64,000 bases of DNA from Massiliimalia massiliensis (GTDB lineage: Bacteria; Bacillota; Clostridia; Oscillospirales; Ruminococcaceae), in the NCBI RefSeq assembly GCF_900155615.1, contig NZ_FUHT01000004.1, positions 62,001-126,000 of the forward strand. Direction: 5' to 3'. The notes beneath the pieces were generated by a model. That model searched no databases and had not been told where the DNA came from. It was given only the letters and a program-made list of their open reading frames with translations. Both the position numbers and the translations under genes were made by a program. Position 1 is the first letter of the stretch, and each line of letters begins with the position of its first letter. Positions 29,080 through 38,800 of this stretch are shown here, in pieces.

Positions 29080-30697
29080 ATCAATACTCATTATTGAGGA
29101 TGAATTCTATTTCCGGCAGGCTTTAAAAAAATATATTGCCGCTTACTCCGAGGAATTTGAAGTATGCGGGGAAGCAAGAAACGGACAGGACGGATTGGAA
29201 AAGCTGCTGGATATGAAACCGGACATTGCCTTGGTAGACATTACCATGCCGGTTATGGATGGGATTACTGTGATCAAAAAAGCAAAAGAAGCCCATTCTA
29301 AAACAAAGGTGATTATCCTGACCGGATATGGGGAATTTGAATATGCAAAAAAGGCAATCCAGCTCGGCGTACAGGATTACCTGCTAAAACCGCTGCAGAG
29401 CGATGAGCTGTATCAAAGCCTGCAGAAGGCGAGCAGAACGATTGACCAGGAACGGGAAACAGAAAATACGCTCAGCCTAATTTCCGGTGCAAAACAAGGG
29501 ATGTTTTCCGCATATAAGGAAAGCATGATCAGCAAGCTTCTGCTCAACGATTTTTATGATGAAGAGGAATTGGAACGGAATTTTAACTTTCCGAAGAAGG
29601 ACAGTCTTTATGTGGCGGCTGTTTTGGATATCTACATTAAAAATGCGGAGATTTGGAATCAGGAGGACAAAAAATTATGCCACTATGCTATCTGTAATGT
29701 AATGGGGGACATATTCAAGGAGGCAATGAGCTTTGGAACCTGTATGAATGAAAACGGCATGATCTGCATTGTATTCCGGTTGTATCACGAGGACAATGCG
29801 GAGCTCCAGCTGCAGGAGAGGATGGAGCAGGTCTGCACTGTGGCGGAGGATTATCTCGGATTGGTTGTCACCGCCTATTTCGGAGACCTGAGAACCTCTC
29901 TAGGCGAGGTGAACGAGTCCTATAACGAAGCGCTGGCCTTGAAGAAATATCAGCTATTTCATGACAAGAAAGGCGTGTACTTCTATTCAGACACCCAGAC
30001 CAAGCCGCATCTGTCCAAGGAGTATTTTTCGAGGGAGGACCGCAAGCAGCTTCTTTCCCTGATGCGCGCAAACAACCATGACGGGGTGCATGCCCTGATC
30101 CGGAAGGTGTTTGCAAAAATGATGGAGGGGAACCTCGACCCGGATACGGTGTATATGCATGTTACCGACCTGTTCTCAGTGGTACTGGATTTTGCGACAG
30201 AATACCGGACAGAACTTCAGAAGCCGAATGAGAATGTCAGTTTGTTTTCACATATCATGTCGGCTCCTTCCTTAGAGCAGCTTCAAAAGTTTGTAATGGA
30301 TGCGGCTGACCGGGTCATGGCGCAGATTAACCAAAAGGACATCGATTCTCAGGCAAAGCTGGCACAGAAGGTTGCGGAGTATATTGACGCTAATTTTGCG
30401 AACCCGAATTTAAAGCTGGAGATCATCGCCGGGGAGTTTTACATCAATATCCAGTATCTCTGCTCGATCTTTAAAAAACATCGCAGCACTACCATTGGGA
30501 ATTATATTCTGGATGTCCGGATGGGCAACGCGCAGCGGGAGCTGCTTGACGGGGCAGAGAGCATTACTGTCGTCGCCTATCATTGCGGGTATGAGGACGT
30601 TGGATATTTCAGCAAATGCTTTAAGCGGTATTTTGGCTTGTCGCCCAAAAAGTTTATTGAAAAGCATACGAAGAAAGGCTCAGATGAAGCCCTTTAA
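29072..30697 (+). CDS. YesN-type response regulator with AraC output
   Basis: 541-residue transcription factor. N-terminal receiver domain with phospho-acceptor Asp56 (DIALVDITMP), Thr and Lys switch positions in ILTGYG and LLKPL; a long middle region; C-terminal two-helix-turn-helix AraC domain (about 435-535, ending with the typical GYEDVGYFSKCFKRYFGLSPKKF). GTG start with AAGGGGGAG 8 nt upstream, overlapping the kinase gene. It should activate the adjacent importer-GH2 operon and perhaps the neighbouring glycyl radical operon. Confidence 0.94.
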   Translation: MSKSILIIEDEFYFRQALKKYIAAYSEEFEVCGEARNGQDGLEKLLDMKPDIALVDITMPVMDGITVIKKAKEAHSKTKVIILTGYGEFEYAKKAIQLGVQDYLLKPLQSDELYQSLQKASRTIDQERETENTLSLISGAKQGMFSAYKESMISKLLLNDFYDEEELERNFNFPKKDSLYVAAVLDIYIKNAEIWNQEDKKLCHYAICNVMGDIFKEAMSFGTCMNENGMICIVFRLYHEDNAELQLQERMEQVCTVAEDYLGLVVTAYFGDLRTSLGEVNESYNEALALKKYQLFHDKKGVYFYSDTQTKPHLSKEYFSREDRKQLLSLMRANNHDGVHALIRKVFAKMMEGNLDPDTVYMHVTDLFSVVLDFATEYRTELQKPNENVSLFSHIMSAPSLEQLQKFVMDAADRVMAQINQKDIDSQAKLAQKVAEYIDANFANPNLKLEIIAGEFYINIQYLCSIFKKHRSTTIGNYILDVRMGNAQRELLDGAESITVVAYHCGYEDVGYFSKCFKRYFGLSPKKFIEKHTKKGSDEAL

Positions 30698-30698
30698 G

Positions 30699-30745
30699 AA
30701 AAACAGAACGGGAAGGCCGTACTACGGTCTTCCCGTTCTGTTTTT
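30699..30745. terminator. Bidirectional terminator between regulator genes
   Basis: AAAAACAGAACGGGAAG and CTTCCCGTTCTGTTTTT form a 17-bp stem with further inner pairing CCGT/ACGG. T runs exist on both strands, serving the response-regulator gene and the convergent TetR gene. Confidence 0.9.
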
Positions 30746-30779
30746 CTATTGGTTCCAAGCCGGCAGGCAAGCATATCTG

Positions 30780-31355
30780 TTATGCCAGCACCTGGATTCC
30801 GCGCAGAATAAACTGTTCCGCCAGGGAGCTCATCTCTTCCGGAGACTCTTTCATTCCGGTTTCCAGCCAGGTCTGGAACAGCCCGATGCACCCGTTGACG
30901 ATAAATGCGTAAAAGTATTCAAAATGCTTCGGATTGCTGTGCCGGTAGACCAGCATCAGATTATGGACGCAGTGTTCCTTTACAATGTCCTGAAGCTGAT
31001 TGACAAAAGCATGGTCGCCGTTCGGCCCGAGCAGCGCAATCGCCATATCGGCATTGTCGATAAAAAACTGGAAAATATCATTGAGAATCGGGAGCGGCTT
31101 GGTGGGGTCGGTTTCCTCCTTATGCGACTGCATGATCTCATTGAATTCCGCGAACAGTTCCTTTTCAATTTTTTCGAGCATGTCGTAAACATCCCGGTAG
31201 TGCAGGTAAAAGGTGCCGCGGTTGATGTCCACCCGGTCCGCGATTTCCCGGACGGTGATATCCTTGATTGGCTTTTCCTGCAATAGCTCGGTCAGAGCAA
31301 GGCGAAGCTGCCTTTTTGTTTTTCTGACCCTTCGGTCAATCTTTTTTTCTTCCAT
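30780..31355 (-). CDS. TetR-family transcriptional regulator
   Basis: 191-residue repressor. The N-terminal helix-turn-helix (ITVREIADRVDINRGTFYLH, residues 33-52) is canonical TetR; the C-terminal all-helical part resembles the TetR_C_8-like ligand domain of Firmicutes regulators. It is divergent from the MMPL exporter, and the 180-bp gap between them holds several inverted repeats, so it most likely represses the exporter operon and itself. Inducer unknown; hydrophobic compounds are usual for this pairing. Confidence 0.92.
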   Translation of the reverse strand: MEEKKIDRRVRKTKRQLRLALTELLQEKPIKDITVREIADRVDINRGTFYLHYRDVYDMLEKIEKELFAEFNEIMQSHKEETDPTKPLPILNDIFQFFIDNADMAIALLGPNGDHAFVNQLQDIVKEHCVHNLMLVYRHSNPKHFEYFYAFIVNGCIGLFQTWLETGMKESPEEMSSLAEQFILRGIQVLA

Positions 31356-31420
31356 GCCATTTCATCCTTTCTGGACAGTCTGTCAGAAATGTGTTGAGTA
31401 ATTAAAAACCGGACAAGCTG

Positions 31421-31517
31421 TTGTTAATTAACAAACATTATAATAATAAACTGATTATTGAAATATTAACACATTATATTATAATATAAATTGATTGATA
31501 AATCAACACTTGTTGAT
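31421..31517. promoter_or_regulatory. Candidate TetR operators before the MMPL exporter
   Basis: TTGTTAATTAACAA (31421-31434) is a perfect 14-bp palindrome; ATCAACA-CT-TGTTGAT (31502-31517) has 7-base arms, and TTGATAAATCAA (31495-31506) overlaps it. TTGT/ACAA and TTGAT/ATCAA half-sites flank an AT-rich core with TATAAT-like sequence near 31480. Positions fit control of both divergent genes. Confidence 0.6.
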
Positions 31518-31536
31518 AAAAAGAGGAGGAGTTTGG

Positions 31537-33645
31537 GTGGTTCGTTTCGGAAAAGGGGTTGTGAAATTTCGTGTTCCGATCCTGATCGTCTGCTTTTTGC
31601 TGCTGATCCCATCGATATTGGGAATGGCGTTTACCAGGATCAATTATGATATCCTGGATTACCTGCCGGACGATATGGACACAGTAAAAGGACAGGACAT
31701 TTTGTTGGATGATTTTGGAATCGGTGCGTTTTCCCTGGTCATGGTAGAGGGAATGGAGCCGAAGGATGTCGCAAAGCTGGAGGCGCAGCTTAAAGAGGTT
31801 GACCATGTAGCCGATGTCCTGTGGTATGACAGCCTGGCGGATGTTTCGGTTCCGATGGAGCTTCTGCCGGAGAAGGTTTATGACGTCTTTAATCAGGGAG
31901 ACACGACCATGATGGCTGTTTTCTTTGACAGCTCAACCTCAGCGGATGAAACGCTGGAAGCAATCACACAGATACGTTCCGTTGCTGGAAAGCAGTGCTT
32001 TGTTTCCGGGATGTCCGCTATGGTGACAGACCTGCGGGAGTTATGTGAACAGGAAGAACCGATTTATGTTGGGATCGCCGTTTTGCTGGCCTGTCTGGTC
32101 ATGATGCTCTGCATGGACTCCTGGGTGATTCCGATTATTTTCCTGCTGAGCATCGGGATGGCAATTGTTTATAACCAGGGAAGCAATTATTTTATGGGCG
32201 AGGTTTCCTATATTACAAAGGCGCTTTCTGCAGTTCTGCAGCTTGGCGTTACGATGGACTATTCCATTTTCCTCTGGCACAGCTACAGCGAGCAGAAGGA
32301 ACGGTTTGAGGGCGATAAGGAACGGGCGATGGCCCATGCGATCTCCAATACCGTCACCTCGGTGCTGGGCAGCTCCATTACCACCATTGCCGGATTTATC
32401 GCGCTGTGTTTTATGACCTTTACGCTGGGGAAAGACCTAGGAATCGTCATGGCGAAGGGTGTCGCCTTTGGGGTTCTGGGCTGCGTTACCATCCTGCCCT
32501 CCATGATTTTGTGCTGCGACAAGGTGATTGAAAAGACAAGGCATCGCCCGCTGCTGCCGAGCTTCAAAAAACTTCCGCAGTTTATCCTGAAACATTATAA
32601 GGCGCTGATCGCGGTGTTCTTGGTTTTATTGATCCCTGCGCTCTATGGATATACCAAAACCAACGTATACTATAACCTTGGGGACACCCTGCCGGCTGAT
32701 ATGGACTATATGATTGCCAACAGTAAGCTGCAGGATGAATTTGAAATGGGTTCCACGCACATGATTTTGGCTGATTCCGGGATGAGCAGCAAGGATACGC
32801 GGAAGATGCTGGAAGAGATCAACCGGGTGGATGGGGTCAAAACATCGCTGGGCCTTGCTTCTGTTTTAGGCTCTGCGGTGCCGGAGGAAGTCATTCCGGA
32901 CTCCGTCAGGGAAATATTAAAATCCGACCGATACCAGCTGATCCTGGTCAGCTCTGAGTATAAGGTAGCAAGCGACGAGGTAAACAGCCAGTTAGATCAG
33001 ATCAATACCATTTTAAAGGATTATGACCCGAACGGTATGCTCATTGGGGAGGCTCCTTGCACAAAAGATCTGATCACAACTACAGACCGGGATTTCCAGG
33101 TGGTGAATACCCTCTCAATCGCCGCGATATTCGTGATTATCCTGTTGGTTCTGAAGTCAATTTCCCTGCCGGTCATTCTGGTGTCGGTGATTGAACTGGC
33201 GATCTTTGTGAACCTGGGCATTCCGCATTATACCGGTACAGTACTGCCGTTTATCGCCTCGATCTGCATCAGCACCATCCAGCTTGGGGCAACGGTCGAT
33301 TATGCGATCCTGATGACGACCCGGTATAAAAAGGAGCGGTTCCGCGGCATGGAAAAGAGAGACGCGGTCTATACGGCTCTAAGCGCTTCCATTCCTTCAA
33401 TTGTCGTCAGCGCGCTGGGATTCTTTGCCGCGACCTTTGGCGTCGGCGTTTATTCAGAGATTGACATTATCAGCTCGCTATGCAGTCTGATGGCAAGGGG
33501 CGCTCTGATTAGTATGGTATCCGTCATCTTCTTCCTGCCGCCGATGTTTATGGCGTTTGACAGGCTGATCTGTAAAACCGGGATCGGCTTCCGCCAGAAG
33601 AAAGAAAAACAGGAAAAAATGATAAATGGAGGTCTTCAGGTATGA
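31537..33645 (+). CDS. MMPL/RND-type membrane exporter
   Basis: 702-residue integral membrane protein with the duplicated RND plan: one N-terminal TM and an extracellular loop (about 35-165), five clustered TMs (about 170-325), then the same again (TM near 355, loop to about 520, five TMs to about 680). Typical of Firmicutes MMPL proteins that move lipids or hydrophobic drugs. The GTG at 31537 is chosen because AGGAGG is 7 nt upstream; the reading frame open from 31495 crosses the operator region. It overlaps the next gene by 4 bp. Control by the divergent TetR protein is likely. Confidence 0.9.
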   Translation: MVRFGKGVVKFRVPILIVCFLLLIPSILGMAFTRINYDILDYLPDDMDTVKGQDILLDDFGIGAFSLVMVEGMEPKDVAKLEAQLKEVDHVADVLWYDSLADVSVPMELLPEKVYDVFNQGDTTMMAVFFDSSTSADETLEAITQIRSVAGKQCFVSGMSAMVTDLRELCEQEEPIYVGIAVLLACLVMMLCMDSWVIPIIFLLSIGMAIVYNQGSNYFMGEVSYITKALSAVLQLGVTMDYSIFLWHSYSEQKERFEGDKERAMAHAISNTVTSVLGSSITTIAGFIALCFMTFTLGKDLGIVMAKGVAFGVLGCVTILPSMILCCDKVIEKTRHRPLLPSFKKLPQFILKHYKALIAVFLVLLIPALYGYTKTNVYYNLGDTLPADMDYMIANSKLQDEFEMGSTHMILADSGMSSKDTRKMLEEINRVDGVKTSLGLASVLGSAVPEEVIPDSVREILKSDRYQLILVSSEYKVASDEVNSQLDQINTILKDYDPNGMLIGEAPCTKDLITTTDRDFQVVNTLSIAAIFVIILLVLKSISLPVILVSVIELAIFVNLGIPHYTGTVLPFIASICISTIQLGATVDYAILMTTRYKKERFRGMEKRDAVYTALSASIPSIVVSALGFFAATFGVGVYSEIDIISSLCSLMARGALISMVSVIFFLPPMFMAFDRLICKTGIGFRQKKEKQEKMINGGLQV

Positions 33646-35705
33646 AATGGAAGAAAGAAAACATATTGAAGGTTGTATCTTGCTTTGCGGCTGTCGCCGT
33701 AACGGCGGGAAGCGTAAGCGCGCTTGCTTACGCAGCGCAGGCAAATCAGGAAAAGGACAGCAGCACCCAGTCAGAATCGGCCGATGCAGATACAACGCCA
33801 ACCGCAGACGCCGATCTTCTGAATGAAAAGGATGAAACAGTATATGTACTGGCGGAGGCTGACGGCAATGTGAAAAAAATCATTGTCAGCGATTGGCTGA
33901 AGAATCTCCTGGGTGACAGCCAGGTAGAGGATCAAACGCAGCTCAGTGATATTTCTAATGTCAAGGGGGATGAAACTGGCCAGAGAGGTTCGGACGGCAG
34001 CTATACCTGGCCGGCAGACGGCGGCGACATCTACTATCAGGGAACCATTGAAAAAGAGCTGCCGGTCAATATGAGCATTGAGTATCTTTTGGATGGGAAG
34101 AAAATCACCCCGGCGGACTTAGCCGGGAAGAGCGGAAAGGTCACCATCCGGTTAACTTATAAGAATACTCAGAAAAAAACTGTTACAGTCAATGGAAAGG
34201 CAGAAACCGTCTATGTTCCATTTGTGGCTGTGACGGGTCTGGCGCTGGATAATGAACATTTTAGAAATGTAGAGATTTCCAACGGGAAAGTAGTCAGCGA
34301 CGGCGACCGAAGCATTGTGATGGGCTTTGCCCTGCCTGGAATGCAGGAAAGCCTGAAGCTCGACAAAGATAAGCTGGAATTTCCGGAAAGTGTGGAGATT
34401 ACGGCCGATGTAACTGATTTTTCCCTCCTCACGACGCTGACTGTCGTTACGAATGAACTGTTTAATGAGCTTGATCTTGATGATGTCGATGATCTTGACG
34501 GTTTAAAGGAAGCAGTAACGCAACTGCAGGATGCCTGCACCCAGCTTTTGGACGGTTCCTCCGCGCTTTATGAGGGGCTGGGCACCCTGCTGACCAAATC
34601 AGGTGAGCTGATCAGCGGCGTCGGCCAACTGGCGGACGGCGCAAAAGACCTCAAGGAAGGCGCTTCCTCCCTGAGCGACGGGACACAGGAGCTGAAGGAC
34701 GGTACTGGCGAATTAAATGATGGGCTGAAAGAGCTCTCCGGACAGAGCGGTAATCTCAAGGCGGGGGCAAAGCAGGTGTTTGAAACCTTGCTTTCCACAG
34801 CGAATACACAACTGAAAGAAGCGGGACTCAGTGTCCCGACATTGACGATTGAGAATTATTCTACCGTACTCAACAATGCCATTGCGGGTCTTGATTCGGA
34901 TACAGTTTATCAGATGGCATATCAGTCGGCGCTCAGCCAGGTGAAGAAAGCGATAGAGGATAAATCGGCTGAGATTTACAACCAGGTTTATGCGGCGGCT
35001 GAACAAAAGGTAAAGGCCGGCGTACTGGAAAGCCAGGGACTGACGGAGGAACAGTACAATGCTCTGCCATCCGGGCAGAGGCAGGCGATTGATGAAGCGG
35101 TTAATCAGCAGATGCAATCAGATTCTGTTGTCAAGGAAATCAACCGTACCGTTCAGGACACCAAGGATAACCTGATTGACCAGCAAATGAAGAGTCAGAC
35201 GATTCAGGACAGCATCCGGCAGGCAGTGCAGGATGCAGAAAATGGAAGCAGCAGCCTTCATCAGCTAAAAAAACAGCTTGACGCCTACAGCCAGTTCTAC
35301 CAAGGGCTGCAGGATTATACTGACGGGGTTGATCAGGCGTACAAGGGCAGCCAGGAACTAAACAAAGGCGCCTCTAATCTGAATAGTGGTGCAGAGCAGC
35401 TGAAAAACGGCGCCAAGGATTTATCGGACGGCGTTTCTGCCTTGCAGTCCGGCAGCTCGGCGTTATTGGACGGTGTATCGGCGCTGAATGACGGCGCGAT
35501 GCAGCTAAACGATGGCATGAAGGAATTTAAGGAGGAAGGGATTGACAAGCTGGCCGAGGCGTTCAACGGGGATTTTGAAGATTTAATCGGTCGCTTCCAG
35601 GCAATGGCGGATGCCTCCAGGGAATACCGCAGCTTTGCCGGGATTTCCGATCAGATGGCAGGGAATGTAAAATTTATTTACCGGACGGATTCTATTGGAG
35701 GATAG
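33642..35705 (+). CDS. Secreted or anchored partner of the MMPL exporter, DG-repeat protein
   Basis: 687 residues. A signal or anchor segment lies at about 8-31 (VVSCFAAVAVTAGSVSALAYA). An N-terminal beta-rich part runs to about residue 260. Two blocks of heptad-like repeats with the pattern L-x-D/S-G-a-x-x-L (about 285-375 and 560-635) flank a helical coiled-coil region (about 375-555). Such repeats are known from YhgE/Pip-like proteins and companions of MMPL exporters. No C-terminal TM is seen, unlike YhgE. The 4-bp overlap with the exporter gene indicates coupled translation and a shared complex. It may form an extracytoplasmic rod or adaptor; that is inference. Confidence 0.82.
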   Translation: MKWKKENILKVVSCFAAVAVTAGSVSALAYAAQANQEKDSSTQSESADADTTPTADADLLNEKDETVYVLAEADGNVKKIIVSDWLKNLLGDSQVEDQTQLSDISNVKGDETGQRGSDGSYTWPADGGDIYYQGTIEKELPVNMSIEYLLDGKKITPADLAGKSGKVTIRLTYKNTQKKTVTVNGKAETVYVPFVAVTGLALDNEHFRNVEISNGKVVSDGDRSIVMGFALPGMQESLKLDKDKLEFPESVEITADVTDFSLLTTLTVVTNELFNELDLDDVDDLDGLKEAVTQLQDACTQLLDGSSALYEGLGTLLTKSGELISGVGQLADGAKDLKEGASSLSDGTQELKDGTGELNDGLKELSGQSGNLKAGAKQVFETLLSTANTQLKEAGLSVPTLTIENYSTVLNNAIAGLDSDTVYQMAYQSALSQVKKAIEDKSAEIYNQVYAAAEQKVKAGVLESQGLTEEQYNALPSGQRQAIDEAVNQQMQSDSVVKEINRTVQDTKDNLIDQQMKSQTIQDSIRQAVQDAENGSSSLHQLKKQLDAYSQFYQGLQDYTDGVDQAYKGSQELNKGASNLNSGAEQLKNGAKDLSDGVSALQSGSSALLDGVSALNDGAMQLNDGMKEFKEEGIDKLAEAFNGDFEDLIGRFQAMADASREYRSFAGISDQMAGNVKFIYRTDSIGG

Positions 35706-35731
35706 TTTTTTTACAAAATCTTTATGTCTTT

Positions 35732-35766
35732 ACAGCAGGTGTTCTAAAGAATACCTGCTGTTTTTA
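35732..35766 (+). terminator. Terminator of the MMPL operon
   Basis: ACAGCAGGT (35732-35740) pairs with ACCTGCTGT (35753-35761), with inner GTTC/GAAT partial pairing, followed by TTTT. Confidence 0.88.
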
Positions 35767-35795
35767 TGCAAATTCCTCTTTTTTTCTGTAGTAGT

Positions 35796-35824
35796 TTGAC
35801 ATTATTCTACAGATTGTTTATAAT
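35796..35824 (+). promoter_or_regulatory. Promoter of the wall hydrolase gene
   Basis: Perfect TTGACA (35796-35801), 17 bp, perfect TATAAT (35819-35824). CTGTAG and CTACAG inverted copies flank the -35, a possible regulator site. Confidence 0.88.
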
Positions 35825-35887
35825 TGGTTTCATGAGAAGTATACCTAAAATGTAGTAGAATGTGAACAGAAAGAGGAATGTGATTTT

Positions 35888-38800
35888 ATGAAGAAGCTCC
35901 TATCGGTATTATTGATCACCGCAATGCTGGCGACCGTTTTTCCGATGCAGGTTTTGGCTGAAGAGGATGATACTACCTCTGTAACAACATCGGAGTCTCA
36001 GACTGATGATACATCTTCACAGACAGAATCAAACCCTTCTTCTGACAGCAGTGAAGATACAAGTTCGGAGATTTCTTCTGATACTTCGGAGGATAGTACG
36101 TCCAGCGTGGATGGGCAGGAGTCGGAATTTGCCGAACCGGACGCGGAAACGCAGGCTCTGGTAGATGAAATCAAAGCCTACAGCAGTCCTAAGAAGGCAA
36201 TGTTCCGCAGCGCGGCGCTCACCTATGAGCAGAGTCTTGCGCAATTTCCGGAAAGCTATCATGACGCTTTAGAAGCGCTGCACAAAAAATATCCCAACTG
36301 GAAATTCCAGATGGTGGATACTGGGCTTGACTGGAGCAAAGCGGTTACTGCGGAGAGCAAGGGCTTGGTACAGAATGGTGCAAGCAACCTCATTAAGAGC
36401 AACGCGTCCGGTGACTATAATGTCAGCACCGGAAAATATGTGCAGAAGGATGCCGGCTGGGTGCGGACAACCCGCGCGATGACGGCTTATTTCCTTGATC
36501 CCAGAAACTTTTTGGATGCGAAGGGTTCCCTTATCTTTGAGGGCAATGAATATAATGCCTCCCGGCAAACCCTTGAGGGAGTGGAAGCGATCCTTTCCGG
36601 CTCATTTATGTCCAATAAAAAGATTTCCTATATTAACACCAGCGGCAAAACAGTCAAGTTGGATGTAACTTATGGGCAAACAATTTATACTGCGGGAGTC
36701 AAATATAAAGTCAGCCCCTACTATCTCGCTTCTAAAATCCTTCAGGAAGTTGGGGTTAATGGAAGCGGGAGTGTTTCCGGCACCTATGTCGGCCCGGCAA
36801 GCGGGGTGAAATATACCGGATACTACAATTTTTACAATATCGGCGCATATGACGGTACATATCCGATTGAAAACGCTATGAAGCGCGCGAAAAAGGAAGG
36901 CTGGAACGATCCGATAAAGGCAATAGAGGGCGGCGCGAAATTTATTGAGAACGGATATATCTCGGCTGGTCAGCAGACAAGTTATTTCCAGCGTTTTAAT
37001 GTGAATCCGGCCGCCTCCTCCGCTACATATACCCATCAGTATATGACCAGCATCTTCGGCGCGGCGGCGGAAGCTCTTTCGACATATAACGGCTATAATA
37101 AAATCGGGCTTCTGTCTGATGAGCGGGTGTTGTACATCCCGGTCTATGACAATATGCCTGATTTAGACGCCACAGTGTCCTTTACAAAATCAGTTAAGAC
37201 GGCAAAGGTGACGACCACATCTTCCCCATTGAAACTGCGCTCGAAAGCCTCTACTGAAACAGATAGTTCCGTTTTGGTTAGCATTCCAAAAGGAACTACC
37301 GTTACTGTTTTGAGCGGCGGAACACGATATGATACGGACACCTATAGCTCGAAAGTTCTCTATAATCCATACTGGTACTATATCAGCGCCACTGTGGGAG
37401 GAAAGACCTACAAAGGTTATGCCAGCGCGGAATTTATTACAGTTAATACTGATACGACAATTACCAAAGGAAAAACCAAAACCCTGAGCTATAAAACCTC
37501 CGGAAAAGCCGGTACGGTTTACTTTGAAACCAGCAATCCGGCGGTCGCCACTGTTGACTCAAAGGGCGTTGTTACGGCGGTTGGTGCCGGAACGGCAACG
37601 ATTTATGCGCAGACAGGGAACGGAAGCTTTGATGCGATTGGGGTAAAAGTAAACGCTCCGGCCAACGAACGGAAAGTCACCTTTAATGCAAACGGCGGCA
37701 GCGTCAGCACAAGCTCCAAGACAGTGACAAACGGCAGTACCTATGGTACGCTGCCAACGCCAACCCGTTCAGGATATGTGTTCCAGGGCTGGTATACGGC
37801 TAAGAGCGGCGGATCTAAGGTGACATCCTCAACGAAGGTAAATTCCAGCAGTGATATTACCCTTTACGCGCGTTGGGCGAAAAATATTGCTGGCTCTGGA
37901 ATTACGGTTTCCTCTATTTCCGCCCAGAATTATACCGGTTCAGCGATTAAGCCGAAACCTACGGTGAAGGATGGGTCTACAACCTTAAAAGAGGGAACAC
38001 ATTATACCCTGTCCTACAGCAATAACACCAATGCTGGGACAGCAACGGTAAAAATTACCGGAACAGGCAGCTACGGCGGAAGCAGAAGCGTCACCTTTAC
38101 CATTAAAGAAAAGCTGGTTACCTATACGGCTACTACAACAGTAAATTACCGTACCGGGCCAGGAACCTCCTATTCCATTGGCGGGACGCTGAAATCGGGT
38201 GCAAGCGTATCTGTTGTAGAGGGCTATTCCAAATCTGCAAACGGTTATACCTGGGCAAAGGTAAAGATCAACAGCAAATATTATTATGTTGCTTCTAAAT
38301 ACCTTAAAGAGAAGAGCTCTTCCGGTTCCGGCAGTTCGGAGAAATTGACCACCTATACGACTACTACGGTGGTGAACTACCGTACCGGGCCGGGAACTTC
38401 CTATTCCATTGGCGGGACGCTGAAATCGGGTGCAAGTGTATCGGTGGTTTCAGGCTATTCCAAGTCCGCGAATGGCTATACCTGGTACAAGGTAAAGATC
38501 AGCAGCAAATATTATTATGTTGCTTCTAAATACTTGAAGGCTAAGAGCTCCTCAAGCTCTGGCAGTAGCTCCGGGGGTTCTTCCGGAAGCTCAGAAACCT
38601 TGAAAACTTATGTAACTACTACAACGATTAATTACCGTACAGGTGCAGGAACTTCCTATAAATCCGCTGGTCTGCTCAGCAAGGGTGCGAGTGTGTCAGT
38701 GGTTTCCGGCTATTCCAAATCCGCGAACGGCTACACCTGGTATAAGATTAAGATTGGCGGAAAATATTACTACGCTGCTTCCAAGTATTTGAAATTAAAG

